Shown: positions 42,731 through 51,602, counted from the stretch's first letter. The stretch is DNA of 64,000 nt from Terriglobia bacterium (GCA_020073665.1 JAIQEU010000006.1:434001-498000), one strand, 5' to 3'. Notes: generated from the letters alone by a model not told the origin. A program made the numbers and translations.

Positions 42731-43588
42731 TTAATCTTTTTCCTGCGGTTCGACAGTGTCAGAAGCCTCGGCTTCGGGCTTGTGCTGCTTGAACCAGCTC
42801 ATGTGGGGCAGGGCACGTTCGGCGTGGCGGCGGATGGCGATCAGCTCGGCGGTGATGGCCACGGCGATTTCTTCCGGCGTGATGGCCCCAATGTCGAGGC
42901 CCACGGGCGCGTGCACCCGCTCGAACCGCTCCGGTGGGATGCCTTCTTTGGTCAGCTCGCGGAAAATTGCAACGGTCTTGCGGCGGGAGCCGATCATGCC
43001 GACATAGCGCGCAGGGCTCTGGACGGCCCAGCGCAGCACGCGCATGTCATCGCGGTGGCCGCGGGTGACAATCACGATGTAGGCCGACTCGCTGAGCGAC
43101 AGGCGCGCCATAGCCTGGTCGAAGTCTTCGGCAATGACTTCCTGGGCTTCGGGGAAGCGCTCGCGGTTGGCGTAGGCGGCACGGTCGTCAATGACGGTCA
43201 CGTCGAAACCGGCGTTCTTGGCTGTCTTGTAAAGATTGACGGCTACGTGTCCTGCGCCAAAAATATAAAGTAATGCTGGAGGTAGTATTGGCTCGATGAA
43301 AATATCGAGGGTGCCGCCGCAGACCAGCCCGGTATCGTACTTTGGGTCTTGATTCAGGTTGAAGGTCAGGGAGCGAGGCTTCTCGCTTTCCATGACCTCG
43401 CGCGCGGCCTGCCAAACTTCGGCCTCCACGCAACCGCCGCCGATAGTGCCTGCGATGGAGCCATCGTCGCGCACCAGCATCTTGGCGGTCTCGAAGGCAG
43501 GGACCGAACCGCGTACGTTGACGATGGTGGCCACCGCGCCCCGGCGACCTTCCTTGCGCAGTTTTACGATCTCCTCGTAGATGTCCAT
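42731..43588 (-). CDS. xdhC: XdhC-family molybdenum cofactor insertion protein
   Basis: A 285-residue XdhC. The N-terminal XdhC/CoxI domain contains VRGSVPAFETAKMLV and GTIGGGCVEAEVWQAA. The C-terminal Rossmann domain has IFGAGHVAVNLYKTAKNAG and GSRRKTVAIFRELTKEG. XdhC binds the sulfurated molybdenum cofactor and inserts it into xanthine dehydrogenase-like hydroxylases. Such hydroxylase genes are not in this window. The long open frame to 43711 was trimmed to the ATG at 43588 (MDIYEEIVKLRKEG), where the domain starts. It is followed by a MocA-type gene on the same strand. Confidence 0.92.
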   Translation of the reverse strand: MDIYEEIVKLRKEGRRGAVATIVNVRGSVPAFETAKMLVRDDGSIAGTIGGGCVEAEVWQAAREVMESEKPRSLTFNLNQDPKYDTGLVCGGTLDIFIEPILPPALLYIFGAGHVAVNLYKTAKNAGFDVTVIDDRAAYANRERFPEAQEVIAEDFDQAMARLSLSESAYIVIVTRGHRDDMRVLRWAVQSPARYVGMIGSRRKTVAIFRELTKEGIPPERFERVHAPVGLDIGAITPEEIAVAITAELIAIRRHAERALPHMSWFKQHKPEAEASDTVEPQEKD

Positions 43589-43643
43589 CTCTGCATGATT
43601 ATTGGGGTTTCCACCGGGCAAGTCAAACCGGCCTTCGCAAGGC

Positions 43644-44909
43644 CTACTCCAACTGTTTTCCCTTGGTCTCCGGCAGTTGCGTGGCCATGAGCGACGCCAG
43701 CAGGAACGCAATCCCGCAGAGATAGAAGGCCCAGCTCAGCCCTTTGGTCTGGCCTACCCAGCCGATGACAAAGGGAGAAATGGAACTCATGGTGCGCGCC
43801 CCGTTATAGGTGAAGCCGAGGGCCCGGGCCCGCAGGGGTGTGGGGAAAATCTCGCTGCCGATGATTCCTGAACCGGAAAAGAATCCGGTTCCGAAAAACG
43901 CCAGCACCGTACCTGCTACCAGCAACGCGGCGGGCTGGCGCGCGACGGCATATAACGGGACCAGAAGTGCTGCGGCAAATGTATACAGTATGAAAGAGTT
44001 GCGTCGGCCCAGGCGGTCCGCCACCCAGCCAAAGCTGGCGTATCCGGGAAGCATTCCCGCCAAGTTCAGGACCACCAGTAGTGTGGTTGTGCCCATCACG
44101 CTGAAGCCGCGACCACCTTGCTCGACGGGCAAGGAAAGATAGGGCGGAATCCAGGTGAACAGACCCCACCAGGCGAACATGCCGAAAAAATTCAGCAGCA
44201 GCAGAGCAAAGGTGTGCTTCACGAAGGGTGGCTGAAAAATCCGGATGAAGCTATTGTGGTCGTATTGGTGCTGGGCACTGGCGACTCGTTTGGATTCCTG
44301 CGCTAGCCGATGGTGCTCCTGCCACATGGGCGACTCGGGCACGCCCTTCTGGATCCACAACGTCACCACTGCCGGGAGAATGCCTACAAAAAACACCATG
44401 CGCCAGTCCGCGTAGTGAAGCACAACGCCGGCCACCAGGGCCGCTAGGGCATAGCCGATGGCCCAGGAACTCTGCACGATGGAGATGGCTTTGGCGCGCA
44501 GTTCCATGGGCCAGGTTTCGGCGACCAGGGTGGCGCCGGTGTTCCATTCTCCGCCCATGCCGAGCCCGAGAATGAAGCGGAACATCGCCAGCATGCGAAC
44601 GGAAGTGGAAAGGCCCGACGCAAAGGAGCAGACCGAATAGGTCGCGATGCTAAGCATGAGGGCGCGCTTGCGTCCGATGCGGTCGGCCAGGAATCCGAAA
44701 CCCACGCCACCGATGCCGGAAGCTACCAGCGTGAGGCTACCCAGCAGGCCGCCGGTGGCCTTGCTCATGCCCAGATCGCGCATGATGTGCGCCAGCACCA
44801 GCGCATAAAGCATGGTGTCGAAGGCATCCAGCATCCAACCGAGGGCGGCCGCAACCAGAGTGCGGCGCTGGGCGGACGTGATCTGGGAAAGGCTGAAGCT
44901 CGAGGCCAT
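43644..44909 (-). CDS. MFS transporter, metabolite:H+ symporter type
   Basis: A 421-residue protein of twelve membrane helices. The loop 2-3 signature G-F-L-A-D-R-I-G-R-K-R-A and its repeat A-D-R-L-G-R-R in loop 8-9 mark the sugar/MHS branch (D-R-x-G-R-R/K). A membrane-embedded GGEWNTGATLVAETWP segment near residue 120 resembles aromatic acid or dicarboxylate:H+ symporters. The substrate is unknown. The start at the ATG 44909 was chosen; the frame opens from a TTG at 44945. It lies upstream of xdhC on the same strand with a 55-base gap, a possible co-transcribed nutrient importer. Confidence 0.88.
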   Translation of the reverse strand: MASSFSLSQITSAQRRTLVAAALGWMLDAFDTMLYALVLAHIMRDLGMSKATGGLLGSLTLVASGIGGVGFGFLADRIGRKRALMLSIATYSVCSFASGLSTSVRMLAMFRFILGLGMGGEWNTGATLVAETWPMELRAKAISIVQSSWAIGYALAALVAGVVLHYADWRMVFFVGILPAVVTLWIQKGVPESPMWQEHHRLAQESKRVASAQHQYDHNSFIRIFQPPFVKHTFALLLLNFFGMFAWWGLFTWIPPYLSLPVEQGGRGFSVMGTTTLLVVLNLAGMLPGYASFGWVADRLGRRNSFILYTFAAALLVPLYAVARQPAALLVAGTVLAFFGTGFFSGSGIIGSEIFPTPLRARALGFTYNGARTMSSISPFVIGWVGQTKGLSWAFYLCGIAFLLASLMATQLPETKGKQLE

Positions 44910-44985
44910 GCGGAGGATTGTCAATTTTCGATTACCGATTGGCAATTGAAATCAGTCGACGTGGGAAAAACCCGGTAGTCGAAAA

Positions 44986-45930
44986 TCAGCTGGCCGGCTT
45001 CAGCATCCGGAAGTAGCGCGTAGCCTTCTTCACGTCTTGGCCAATCTGCTGTTTCAGGGCGTCGATTGACGGGAACTTGATTTCATCGCGCAGCCGGTCG
45101 AGAAAGTGAATTTCAGCTTCGGTGTCGGGAGCCAGTTCAATGGGATGGAAATTCAGCAGATGCGTTTCGATGGCGAAGGACTCGGTCCCGAACGTGGGGC
45201 GGGTGCCGACGTTGGTCACCGAATCGAAGCACTCTTCGCCCACGCGCGTGCGGGTAATGTAGACGCCGTCTTTGGGGACGTGCTCCTGGTAGCGGCTCAG
45301 GTTGATCGTGGGCACGGTGTACTTGGAGCCGTATCCCCGGCCCCGGCCTGGGGTGGACAGAATCGCGAACGGGCGTCCCAACAGATGACGCGCCCGGCTT
45401 ACCCGGCCCTGGCTAAGCAGCTTGCGAATGTGACTGCTGGAGACCGGTTCGCCGCGCAGCTGCATTTCCGGATAGACCTTCACGGCAAAGCCCAGTTCGC
45501 GGCCCAGCTCGGCGAGCAGGTTCACATCGCCCGCTGCTTTGTGGCCAAAACGGAAGTTGTAACCCTCGTGGACCTCGCACGCATGCAGCCGCTTCTTTAG
45601 GATGTCGTGGGCGAACTGATGGGGCGTCATCAGGGAAAGGTCACGGGTGAAAGGAAGCAGCAGTACTGCATCCAGGCCGGTAGCTTCGAGCAGGTGCAAT
45701 TTTTCGGGAGTGGGTGTAATCAGTTTCAGTCCCGAGTCAGGCCGCAGGATGCGGATGGGGTGCGGCTCGAAGGTCACGGCCATCGCCTTGCCACCCAGTT
45801 GCCGGGCGCGGGCGATGATTTCCTTGAGCACGCTGGTGTGGGCGCGGTGCACCCCGTCAAAGTTGCCCACGCTCAGCAGGGTGGGGCCGAAGCCGGCAGG
45901 AACCTCATCGAGTTTATGGAATACCTGCAT
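44986..45930 (-). CDS. ribF: Bifunctional riboflavin kinase / FAD synthetase
   Basis: A 314-residue RibF. The N-terminal FAD-synthetase domain has the nucleotide-binding segment SVGNFDGVHRAHTSVL (usual form NFDGVHxGH; here Arg-Ala instead of x-Gly) and PVSSSHIRKLLSQGRV. The C-terminal riboflavin-kinase domain (about 190-310) has RGRGYGSKYTVPTINL and GVYITRTRV, with the GTRPTFG segment that matches the flavin site. It phosphorylates riboflavin to FMN and adenylates FMN to FAD. The ATG at 45930 was chosen because it begins at the family's usual start. Confidence 0.93.
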   Translation of the reverse strand: MQVFHKLDEVPAGFGPTLLSVGNFDGVHRAHTSVLKEIIARARQLGGKAMAVTFEPHPIRILRPDSGLKLITPTPEKLHLLEATGLDAVLLLPFTRDLSLMTPHQFAHDILKKRLHACEVHEGYNFRFGHKAAGDVNLLAELGRELGFAVKVYPEMQLRGEPVSSSHIRKLLSQGRVSRARHLLGRPFAILSTPGRGRGYGSKYTVPTINLSRYQEHVPKDGVYITRTRVGEECFDSVTNVGTRPTFGTESFAIETHLLNFHPIELAPDTEAEIHFLDRLRDEIKFPSIDALKQQIGQDVKKATRYFRMLKPAS

Positions 45931-45979
45931 CAAACTTCTCGAATGCACCTTCAACGCGACTGCGATTGCAACTCTTCCG

Positions 45980-46750
45980 TCAAATCTCAAACTCCAGTTT
46001 CATTCCGTCATACGACAGGCGCACATGTGGCGGCAGTACTTCATTTGTCGCTTGGTGCGGCAGGTCGTGGCAGATGTGAGTGAAGAAGGCCCGCGTGGGT
46101 TTCAGCCGGTCCACGATGCGCAGTGAGTTGTCCACCGTCGAATGCGTGGGATGCGGCCGGTGCCGCAGTGCATCCAGAAAAAGAATGTCGAGACCGTTCA
46201 GTTGCGCATACGAAGTCTCTGGAATCTCACTGAAATCGGTCAGGTACGCCGCCGAACCGAAACGGAATCCGATGATCTCCGCGTCTCCGTGCAGCACCGC
46301 GACCGGCTCAAAGCGCGCGCCAAACAGGTCCACGGGGCCGTCAATCGGGTTCAGTTCCACCTGCGCCAGCCCGCCATACTTGTAATCCGCGTCGAAGATG
46401 TAGCGGAACATATCACGCATCATGTCAGCGTGGTCCGGACGTGCGTACAACGGAATTTTGCGGTCGCGGTGGAAGGTCAAGGGACGCAAATCATCGATGC
46501 CGAGTATGTGGTCAGCATGGGCGTGGGTGTAGAGTACGGCGTCGAGCTGGCGAATCTGCTCGCGGATGGCTTGCTCGCGGAAATCCGGGGTGGTGTCGAT
46601 CAGGATGGTCTTGCCGCCGTACTCGACCATGATTGAAGGCCGGGTACGGCGATCGTGCGGGTCGGAAGAATGGCACACAGCGCAGTCACAGCCGATGGTG
46701 GGTACACCCATGGACGTGCCGCTGCCCAGCACCGTGAGCCTGGCCTTCAT
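45980..46750 (-). CDS. Metallo-beta-lactamase-fold hydrolase, PhnP-like
   Basis: A 256-residue MBL-fold protein. The metal-binding motif is THAHADHILGIDD (His76, His78, Asp80, His81). A cluster C-D-C-A-V-C (Cys21, 23, 26) near the N-terminus is the structural zinc site of the PhnP branch of phosphodiesterases. PhnP acts on cyclic ribose phosphate from phosphonate degradation and on other phosphodiesters; no phn genes are in the window, so a broader phosphodiesterase role is possible. Its ATG overlaps the stop codon of the DUF1844 gene by four bases (46747-46750), so the two are coupled. Confidence 0.87.
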   Translation of the reverse strand: MKARLTVLGSGTSMGVPTIGCDCAVCHSSDPHDRRTRPSIMVEYGGKTILIDTTPDFREQAIREQIRQLDAVLYTHAHADHILGIDDLRPLTFHRDRKIPLYARPDHADMMRDMFRYIFDADYKYGGLAQVELNPIDGPVDLFGARFEPVAVLHGDAEIIGFRFGSAAYLTDFSEIPETSYAQLNGLDILFLDALRHRPHPTHSTVDNSLRIVDRLKPTRAFFTHICHDLPHQATNEVLPPHVRLSYDGMKLEFEI

Positions 46751-47328
46751 CGTCCCGCGGTCCCCGTGCCCTTGTCGGGGGTGGGCTGCGGCCGGGCCAG
46801 CGCGTTGGTGACCTCGACGTAGGCCATGCGCAGCTCGTAAAGACAGTTCTGGAGAAAATTCTCTTCCGTGCCAGAGAGGTTGCCTTTGGTTTTTTCTGAC
46901 AGCAGGCCAAGCGTGTCGATGGTCTGGCGCGCACCGATCAGGTCAATCCGCGGTTGCCCACCCTCTTCGTGCATCAATCCGAGTTGCATCATGGCGGTCA
47001 TGTACAGCGACGCCATGAAGCGCTCGAAAGTCATCACCAGTTCTTGCGCGGAATGGCCGCTGAGCTCGACCCGCGTGTCGAGTTCTTTGGCCGACTTGTG
47101 GTAGGCATCAGCTTGCTCTTTTTGCTCGGCGGCGGTCGGCGTGGGCGGCACCTCTGGACCTTCCGCAGGCGGGGTTGGGCTGGCCTCGGGGGCAGAGGTC
47201 GGTGCGGCCTCAGTCGCAGGCTTGGCCGGCGGGGCCGCTTCTTCGGGAGCGTCCTGGCGAAGATCGCCATCGGAGGTGAACAAGCGCCGGTCGGTTACGG
47301 TAAAGGTCTCCTGCTTTTTGTCAGGCAT
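46747..47328 (-). CDS. DUF1844 family protein
   Basis: A 193-residue protein. The first 75 residues are Pro/Ala/Glu-rich and likely disordered. The C-terminal part (about 90-180) is the DUF1844 helical domain (FERFMASLYMTAMMQLGLMHEEGG... IDTLGLLSEKTKGNLSGTEENFLQNCLYELRMAYVE), seen in many Gram-negative bacteria with no known function. No signal peptide or membrane segment. It is translationally coupled by a four-base overlap to the PhnP-like gene. Confidence 0.85.
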   Translation of the reverse strand: MPDKKQETFTVTDRRLFTSDGDLRQDAPEEAAPPAKPATEAAPTSAPEASPTPPAEGPEVPPTPTAAEQKEQADAYHKSAKELDTRVELSGHSAQELVMTFERFMASLYMTAMMQLGLMHEEGGQPRIDLIGARQTIDTLGLLSEKTKGNLSGTEENFLQNCLYELRMAYVEVTNALARPQPTPDKGTGTAGR

Positions 47329-47336
47329 AGGTTTCC

Positions 47337-48374
47337 TCAGTGCTCAAGGACTTCTTTAAATGGAAGCGTCGCGATGGTTAGCTGGGTTGTGCCAGCCTGC
47401 AATTGCTTGCCCGGGGCCGCCATCTCCCGGCGGATGTAGCCCAGGGCCACGGCGCGCTCGCCGCTGCCTACGGGCAAGGACGCAGCACTGGTAATCTCGC
47501 CGACATCTTTGCCATCGGCTTGAACTTTGGTTCCCGGTGCAGGCAGCCGCCCATCCACGTAAAACCCGGTGAACTTGCGGTGCACGGCCCCGCGGGAACG
47601 GATGCGCTCCACAATCTCTTGTCCGATGTAGCAGCCCTTGCTGAAGTGCAACGCTCGTTGCTGCTCGGTTTCCTGAGGTAGGTCGCGTTCGCGGATGTCC
47701 TGGCCGTACCGCGGGATACCACACGCGATGCGAAGCAACTCGAGAGCGGGTGCGCCCACGGGCTTGGCCCCGGCGCGCAGCAGGGCATCCCGAAGCGCTG
47801 GGAGGTTGCCGGGCTCGAGCCGAAGTTCATAGCCCACCACGCTCTCGTTGTCGGTACGAACCACGGTCACGCTGCCGTCTTTCCACACCACGTCCGTGAA
47901 CTGCAACGCCTGCAGCGGGGGAACTTCAATGCCCGCCGAGTGCAGCACCGCCGGCGCCTTCGGCCCGGCCACGCCCACGGTGGCCAGCTTTTCGCTGAGA
48001 TTGGTGACCTCCACATCATCCATGATGATGTAGTGATCGAAGATCTGAAGCACTTTCTCGAGTTGTGACTGGTCGACATCCACCAGCAGGGACTCGCTGC
48101 GGTTATAGGCATAGAGATCGGCAAGTATGTGCCCTTGCGGATTCAGCAGAAACGCGTACGCCCCATGCCCGTTGGCCATGTCCCGGACGTTATTGGTGAC
48201 CATGCCGTTTAGCCAGCGCACGCGGTCGTTGCCAGTGAGGGCGATCTGGGCGCGTGAGCCCAGGTCATACAGGCCGCAAGCGTACCGGATAGCGTCGAAT
48301 TCTGCTCGTATGCCGACAGCTTGTTCTGCGGACGGCGCCCCGGGCGCCCTGTCATGTGGAATCACAGTGGACAT
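47337..48374 (-). CDS. ygfZ: Folate-binding protein YgfZ
   Basis: A 345-residue YgfZ/GcvT-like protein. The hallmark K-G-C-Y-I-G-Q-E motif is at residues 246-253 with Cys248. Its folds resemble the T-protein of glycine cleavage, but the protein supports repair or maturation of particular Fe-S enzymes using folate. The N-terminal tetrahydrofolate region WLNGMVTNNVRDMANG is present. The frame extends 75 codons further upstream with low coding quality; the ATG at 48374 starts just before the first family-type segment. It is eight bases upstream of the DUF1844 gene. Confidence 0.9.
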   Translation of the reverse strand: MSTVIPHDRAPGAPSAEQAVGIRAEFDAIRYACGLYDLGSRAQIALTGNDRVRWLNGMVTNNVRDMANGHGAYAFLLNPQGHILADLYAYNRSESLLVDVDQSQLEKVLQIFDHYIIMDDVEVTNLSEKLATVGVAGPKAPAVLHSAGIEVPPLQALQFTDVVWKDGSVTVVRTDNESVVGYELRLEPGNLPALRDALLRAGAKPVGAPALELLRIACGIPRYGQDIRERDLPQETEQQRALHFSKGCYIGQEIVERIRSRGAVHRKFTGFYVDGRLPAPGTKVQADGKDVGEITSAASLPVGSGERAVALGYIRREMAAPGKQLQAGTTQLTIATLPFKEVLEH

Positions 48375-48445
48375 AGGTAATCCTTGATTATAGCGAAGCG
48401 ATAGAAGGGACGCAGGTGCAGCGCCCCGATCGCGACGGACGGGTA

Positions 48446-48470
48446 GCCGGCGGGACGCCGACGCTGCGGT
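48446..48470 (+). repeat. Dispersed palindromic repeat, copy 5
   Basis: GCCGGCGGGACGCCGACG followed by CTGCGGT, a slightly degraded unit between ygfZ and leuB. Confidence 0.5.
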
Positions 48471-48489
48471 TCTGTTATCGTTCTCTCCC

Positions 48490-49560
48490 GTGAGCGCGAA
48501 AAAGCGAATTGCCATCCTTCCCGGCGACGGCATCGGACGCGAAGTCATCCCGCAGGCCGTGGCCGTTATGCAGGCGACCGGGGCTGCGGTCGAAATCACC
48601 GAATTCGACTGGAGTGCGGAGCGCTATCTGAAAGATGGGGTCACGGTCCCGCCCGACGGCTTTGCCATGCTGGGGCGCGACTTTGACGCCATCCTGGTGG
48701 GCGCCTTCGGCGATCCCCGGGTGAAAACCAATATCCATGCCAAAGAGATTCTGCTCGGCATGCGCTTTAAGATGGACCTGTACGCTAACGTCCGCCCGGT
48801 GCGACTGATGGACGCCTCGCTCTGTCCGTTGAAGGGGATTGAGCCCAAGGACATTGACTTCGTGGTGGTCCGGGAAAATACCGAAGGCGTCTACACCGAC
48901 GCGGGCGGAGTCTTCAAGCAGGGAACTGCGGACGAAGTCGCCATCCAGGAAGACATCAATACGCGCAAGGGTGTGGAACGCATAATTCGCTATGCGTTTG
49001 AATATTGCGAGCGCCACAAGAAGCAAGATGGCTCGCCGCGCCGCCGCGTCCTCATGTGTGACAAGTCGAACGCCATGACCCATGCCGGTGGCCTGTGGCA
49101 GCGCGTCTTTAAGGAAGTGGGCCAGGAGTATCCGCAATTCACTACCGAGCACCTATATGTGGATGCGCTCTGTATGCAGATGGTGCGCGACCCGCGAGCG
49201 TTCGACGTGATCGTCACCAACAATATGTTCGGCGATATCATCACTGACTTGGCGGCGGGAATGCAGGGCGGCCTGGGGATGGCGGCCAGCGGCAATATTC
49301 ATCCCGGGAAGACTTCGATGTTCGAGCCGGTACACGGCTCGGCCCCTCCGATCGCAGGGAAGGACATCGCGAATCCCTTCGGAGCGATCCTGACTGCGGC
49401 CATGATGCTGAATCACCTGGGGCTCGCGAGCGAAGCGGAGAAGATTGAAGCTGCCGTGCTCGAAGCAGTGCGGCAGAAGAGAACCACACAGGACATTGGC
49501 GGGGCACTGGGGACGCGGGAAGCAGGCGAGTGGATCGTGAACTTCGTGCGCCGCGGATGA
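48490..49560 (+). CDS. leuB: 3-isopropylmalate dehydrogenase (isocitrate/isopropylmalate DH family)
   Basis: A 356-residue beta-decarboxylating dehydrogenase. It begins IAILPGDGIGREVIPQA, has the catalytic-loop region FKMDLYANVRPVRL and VVVRENTEGVYTD near residue 130, and the metal-binding region VIVTNNMFGDIITDLAAG with EPVHGSAPPIAGKDIANP. It would convert 3-isopropylmalate to 2-oxoisocaproate with NAD+. The loop at about 72 reads GAFGDPRVKTN instead of the usual GAVGGPKW, as in acidobacterial and tartrate-dehydrogenase-like members, so other malate-type substrates remain possible. The start is a GTG at 48490. No leuA, leuC or leuD lies nearby. Confidence 0.85.
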   Translation: MSAKKRIAILPGDGIGREVIPQAVAVMQATGAAVEITEFDWSAERYLKDGVTVPPDGFAMLGRDFDAILVGAFGDPRVKTNIHAKEILLGMRFKMDLYANVRPVRLMDASLCPLKGIEPKDIDFVVVRENTEGVYTDAGGVFKQGTADEVAIQEDINTRKGVERIIRYAFEYCERHKKQDGSPRRRVLMCDKSNAMTHAGGLWQRVFKEVGQEYPQFTTEHLYVDALCMQMVRDPRAFDVIVTNNMFGDIITDLAAGMQGGLGMAASGNIHPGKTSMFEPVHGSAPPIAGKDIANPFGAILTAAMMLNHLGLASEAEKIEAAVLEAVRQKRTTQDIGGALGTREAGEWIVNFVRRG

Positions 49561-49581
49561 ACGCGGACCACGACCGCCGGC

Positions 49582-50067
49582 TCAGTTCAATCTCGCCAAC
49601 TGCCTCCGCATACCCGCAAGAGCGGCCAGGTACCGCTGGTCGATGGCATACGCGGCCGCGTAACACTCTTTCGCCTTCCTCCAGTCATTCTTGTGCTCGT
49701 ACACGCGGCCGAGGTTGAAGTGCGGGTAGCAGCGTGCCTCGTAGCGCTTCGCGACCATGGCTTTCTCAAACCAGGGGATAGCGTCGTCCCATTTCCCTTG
49801 TTCAATCAGATAAGCCCCGATATCGTTGTAGGGATTGCCGAACTCCGGATCCAGTTTGATTGCCTCAAAGCATTCCGCGATGGCGCGTTCGTAGTCGCCG
49901 AGGAAGGAATACGCCCAGCCGCGAAAGGTGTGCGCCTCGGCGGTGGGGTAGGCGGTGATGGAGCGGCTGTAGCACTCGATGGCCTGCTGGTAGTCGCCGT
50001 TCGCCTGGAACTCGTAAGCCTGGCGGAACAACTCGGCGGCAGTCTCGCGGGGATCGGTTTCGGACAT
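49582..50067 (-). CDS. TPR-repeat protein
   Basis: A 161-residue protein with about four tetratricopeptide repeats (residues 12-150; for example DYQQAIECYSRSITAYPTAEAHTFRGWAYSFLGDYERAIAE). No signal peptide or membrane segment. It probably binds a partner protein in the cytoplasm; no function is assigned. Its start codon lies only ten bases from that of the divergent metalloprotease gene (50078). Confidence 0.82.
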   Translation of the reverse strand: MSETDPRETAAELFRQAYEFQANGDYQQAIECYSRSITAYPTAEAHTFRGWAYSFLGDYERAIAECFEAIKLDPEFGNPYNDIGAYLIEQGKWDDAIPWFEKAMVAKRYEARCYPHFNLGRVYEHKNDWRKAKECYAAAYAIDQRYLAALAGMRRQLARLN

Positions 50068-50077
50068 AACTTACTCA

Positions 50078-51589
50078 ATGGTTGAAGCGAAGAGATTCTA
50101 TCGGAAATTATGCCGCCAGCTTTCCACAGTCTGGCTGATCGCACTGCTCGGCCTGGGTTTGGGATGTGCGCCGAAGCATGTTGCCCAGCAGTCGCCTCCG
50201 CCGCCTCCAGCGCAGGTTGCCGGCGGGGACGCCGGCGCTACGAGGACCGTTGCGCCGGTCGAAAACAAGATCTCGCCGCAGCAGGCGCAGGAATTGTTCC
50301 GCTCGGTGGACGAGATCCTGGCCTTCGCCAGCGCCGACACCGCGCTGCCCATCAAGCATGAAGTGAAGCGGCGGCTGACCAGTCGCGACGAAGTGACGGC
50401 TTTCATTGAAAAGCACATGGAGGAGGACGAAGACGCGCAGCGTTTGCGCCGCTCCGAGTTGGTACTGAAGAAGTTCGGCCTGCTGCCGCGGGACTTCGAC
50501 CTGCAGCACTTTCTGCTGGCCCTGCTGCGCGAGCAAGTGGCCGGATATTACGATCCGAAAAGCAAAACGGTGAATCTACTCGACTGGATCGACTCCGAAC
50601 AGCAAAAGCCGGTAATGGCCCACGAGTTGACGCATGCGCTGCAGGACCAGTCGTTCGGTCTGGAAAAATGGATGAAGTTCGGCGAGGGCGACTTGGCCGA
50701 GCGCAAGGGGGAGCCGAGCGCGGCCGACATTGATAACGACGAAATCAGTTCGGCGCGGCAGGCGGTGGTGGAGGGCCAGGCGATGGCAGTTCTTGTGGAC
50801 TACGAACTTGCTCCCGCGCACCAGTCGTTGCTGGATTCGCCGCAGACGGTCGAGGCCCTGAAACAGGGCATGCTGGTGGGCACGGCCGATTCTCCGGAGT
50901 TTGGCAACGCACCCATCTATCTGAAGGAGGCTCTGGTTTTTCCTTACCGGTATGGGTTGGACTTCGTGGTCGAACTGCTCAACCACGGCGGCAAGGGGAA
51001 GGCATTTGCGGGCGCGTTTACCAATCCGCCGCGCAGTACACGTCAAATCATGGAGCCCCAGACGTATCTTGACGGCGAAAAGATCGAACCCATGCGACTG
51101 CCCGATTTCGCCGGAATATTCAAGAATTACGAACGTTTCGATGTGGGCGCGGTGGGTGAGTTTGACGTAGCGGTGCTGATCGATCAATTCGCGGGGGCCG
51201 AGGCGTCGCACAACCTGTACCCGGAGTGGCGCGGCGGTTACTACTATGCGGCGCGGCCCAAGGGTGACTCCACAGCACCACTCGGGCTGATGTACGCTTC
51301 GCGCTGGTCGAATGCGGAGAAGGCGGCTGACTTTGCCGCCATCTACGCCAAGTCGCTGGCCAAGCGTTACCAGCGGGCGCACCAGGTGATAGAAGGCACA
51401 AGGGCGGAATTGAAGCTGGAGTCTCTGGAGAGCCTGACCGGCAAACACACCTGGCTGACCGAAGAAGGTCCGGTCGTGATCGAGGTCCAAGGCGACACGG
51501 TGCTGGTCAGCGAGAGCCTCGACCAAGACACCACAGACAAGCTTGGGCGGTCGGTTTTCCAGCCGGCTTTGGCAACAGCTCCTAACTGA
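50078..51589 (+). CDS. Zinc metalloprotease-like lipoprotein
   Basis: A 503-residue protein with an N-terminal signal ending near GLGC (Cys30), a plausible lipobox although Gly occupies the -3 position. The metal-binding helix is H-E-L-T-H (His182, Glu183, His186) in MAHELTHALQDQ, and Glu232 in VVEGQAM may be the third ligand. No standard peptidase family other than a gluzincin-like one is recognised. A 23-bp dispersed palindromic repeat is inserted in frame (50219-50241), adding residues AGGDAGAT (48-55) to the proline-rich linker after Cys30. No ribosome-binding site is seen; the start is ten bases from a divergent gene. Confidence 0.78.
   Translation: MVEAKRFYRKLCRQLSTVWLIALLGLGLGCAPKHVAQQSPPPPPAQVAGGDAGATRTVAPVENKISPQQAQELFRSVDEILAFASADTALPIKHEVKRRLTSRDEVTAFIEKHMEEDEDAQRLRRSELVLKKFGLLPRDFDLQHFLLALLREQVAGYYDPKSKTVNLLDWIDSEQQKPVMAHELTHALQDQSFGLEKWMKFGEGDLAERKGEPSAADIDNDEISSARQAVVEGQAMAVLVDYELAPAHQSLLDSPQTVEALKQGMLVGTADSPEFGNAPIYLKEALVFPYRYGLDFVVELLNHGGKGKAFAGAFTNPPRSTRQIMEPQTYLDGEKIEPMRLPDFAGIFKNYERFDVGAVGEFDVAVLIDQFAGAEASHNLYPEWRGGYYYAARPKGDSTAPLGLMYASRWSNAEKAADFAAIYAKSLAKRYQRAHQVIEGTRAELKLESLESLTGKHTWLTEEGPVVIEVQGDTVLVSESLDQDTTDKLGRSVFQPALATAPN
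50219..50241 (+). repeat. Dispersed palindromic repeat, copy 6, inside a coding region
   Basis: The full GCCGGCGGGGACGCCGGC unit followed by GCTAC, in frame in the 50078 gene. The other five copies are intergenic. Confidence 0.6.
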
Positions 51590-51602
51590 CGATTTCCTCT
51601 TG

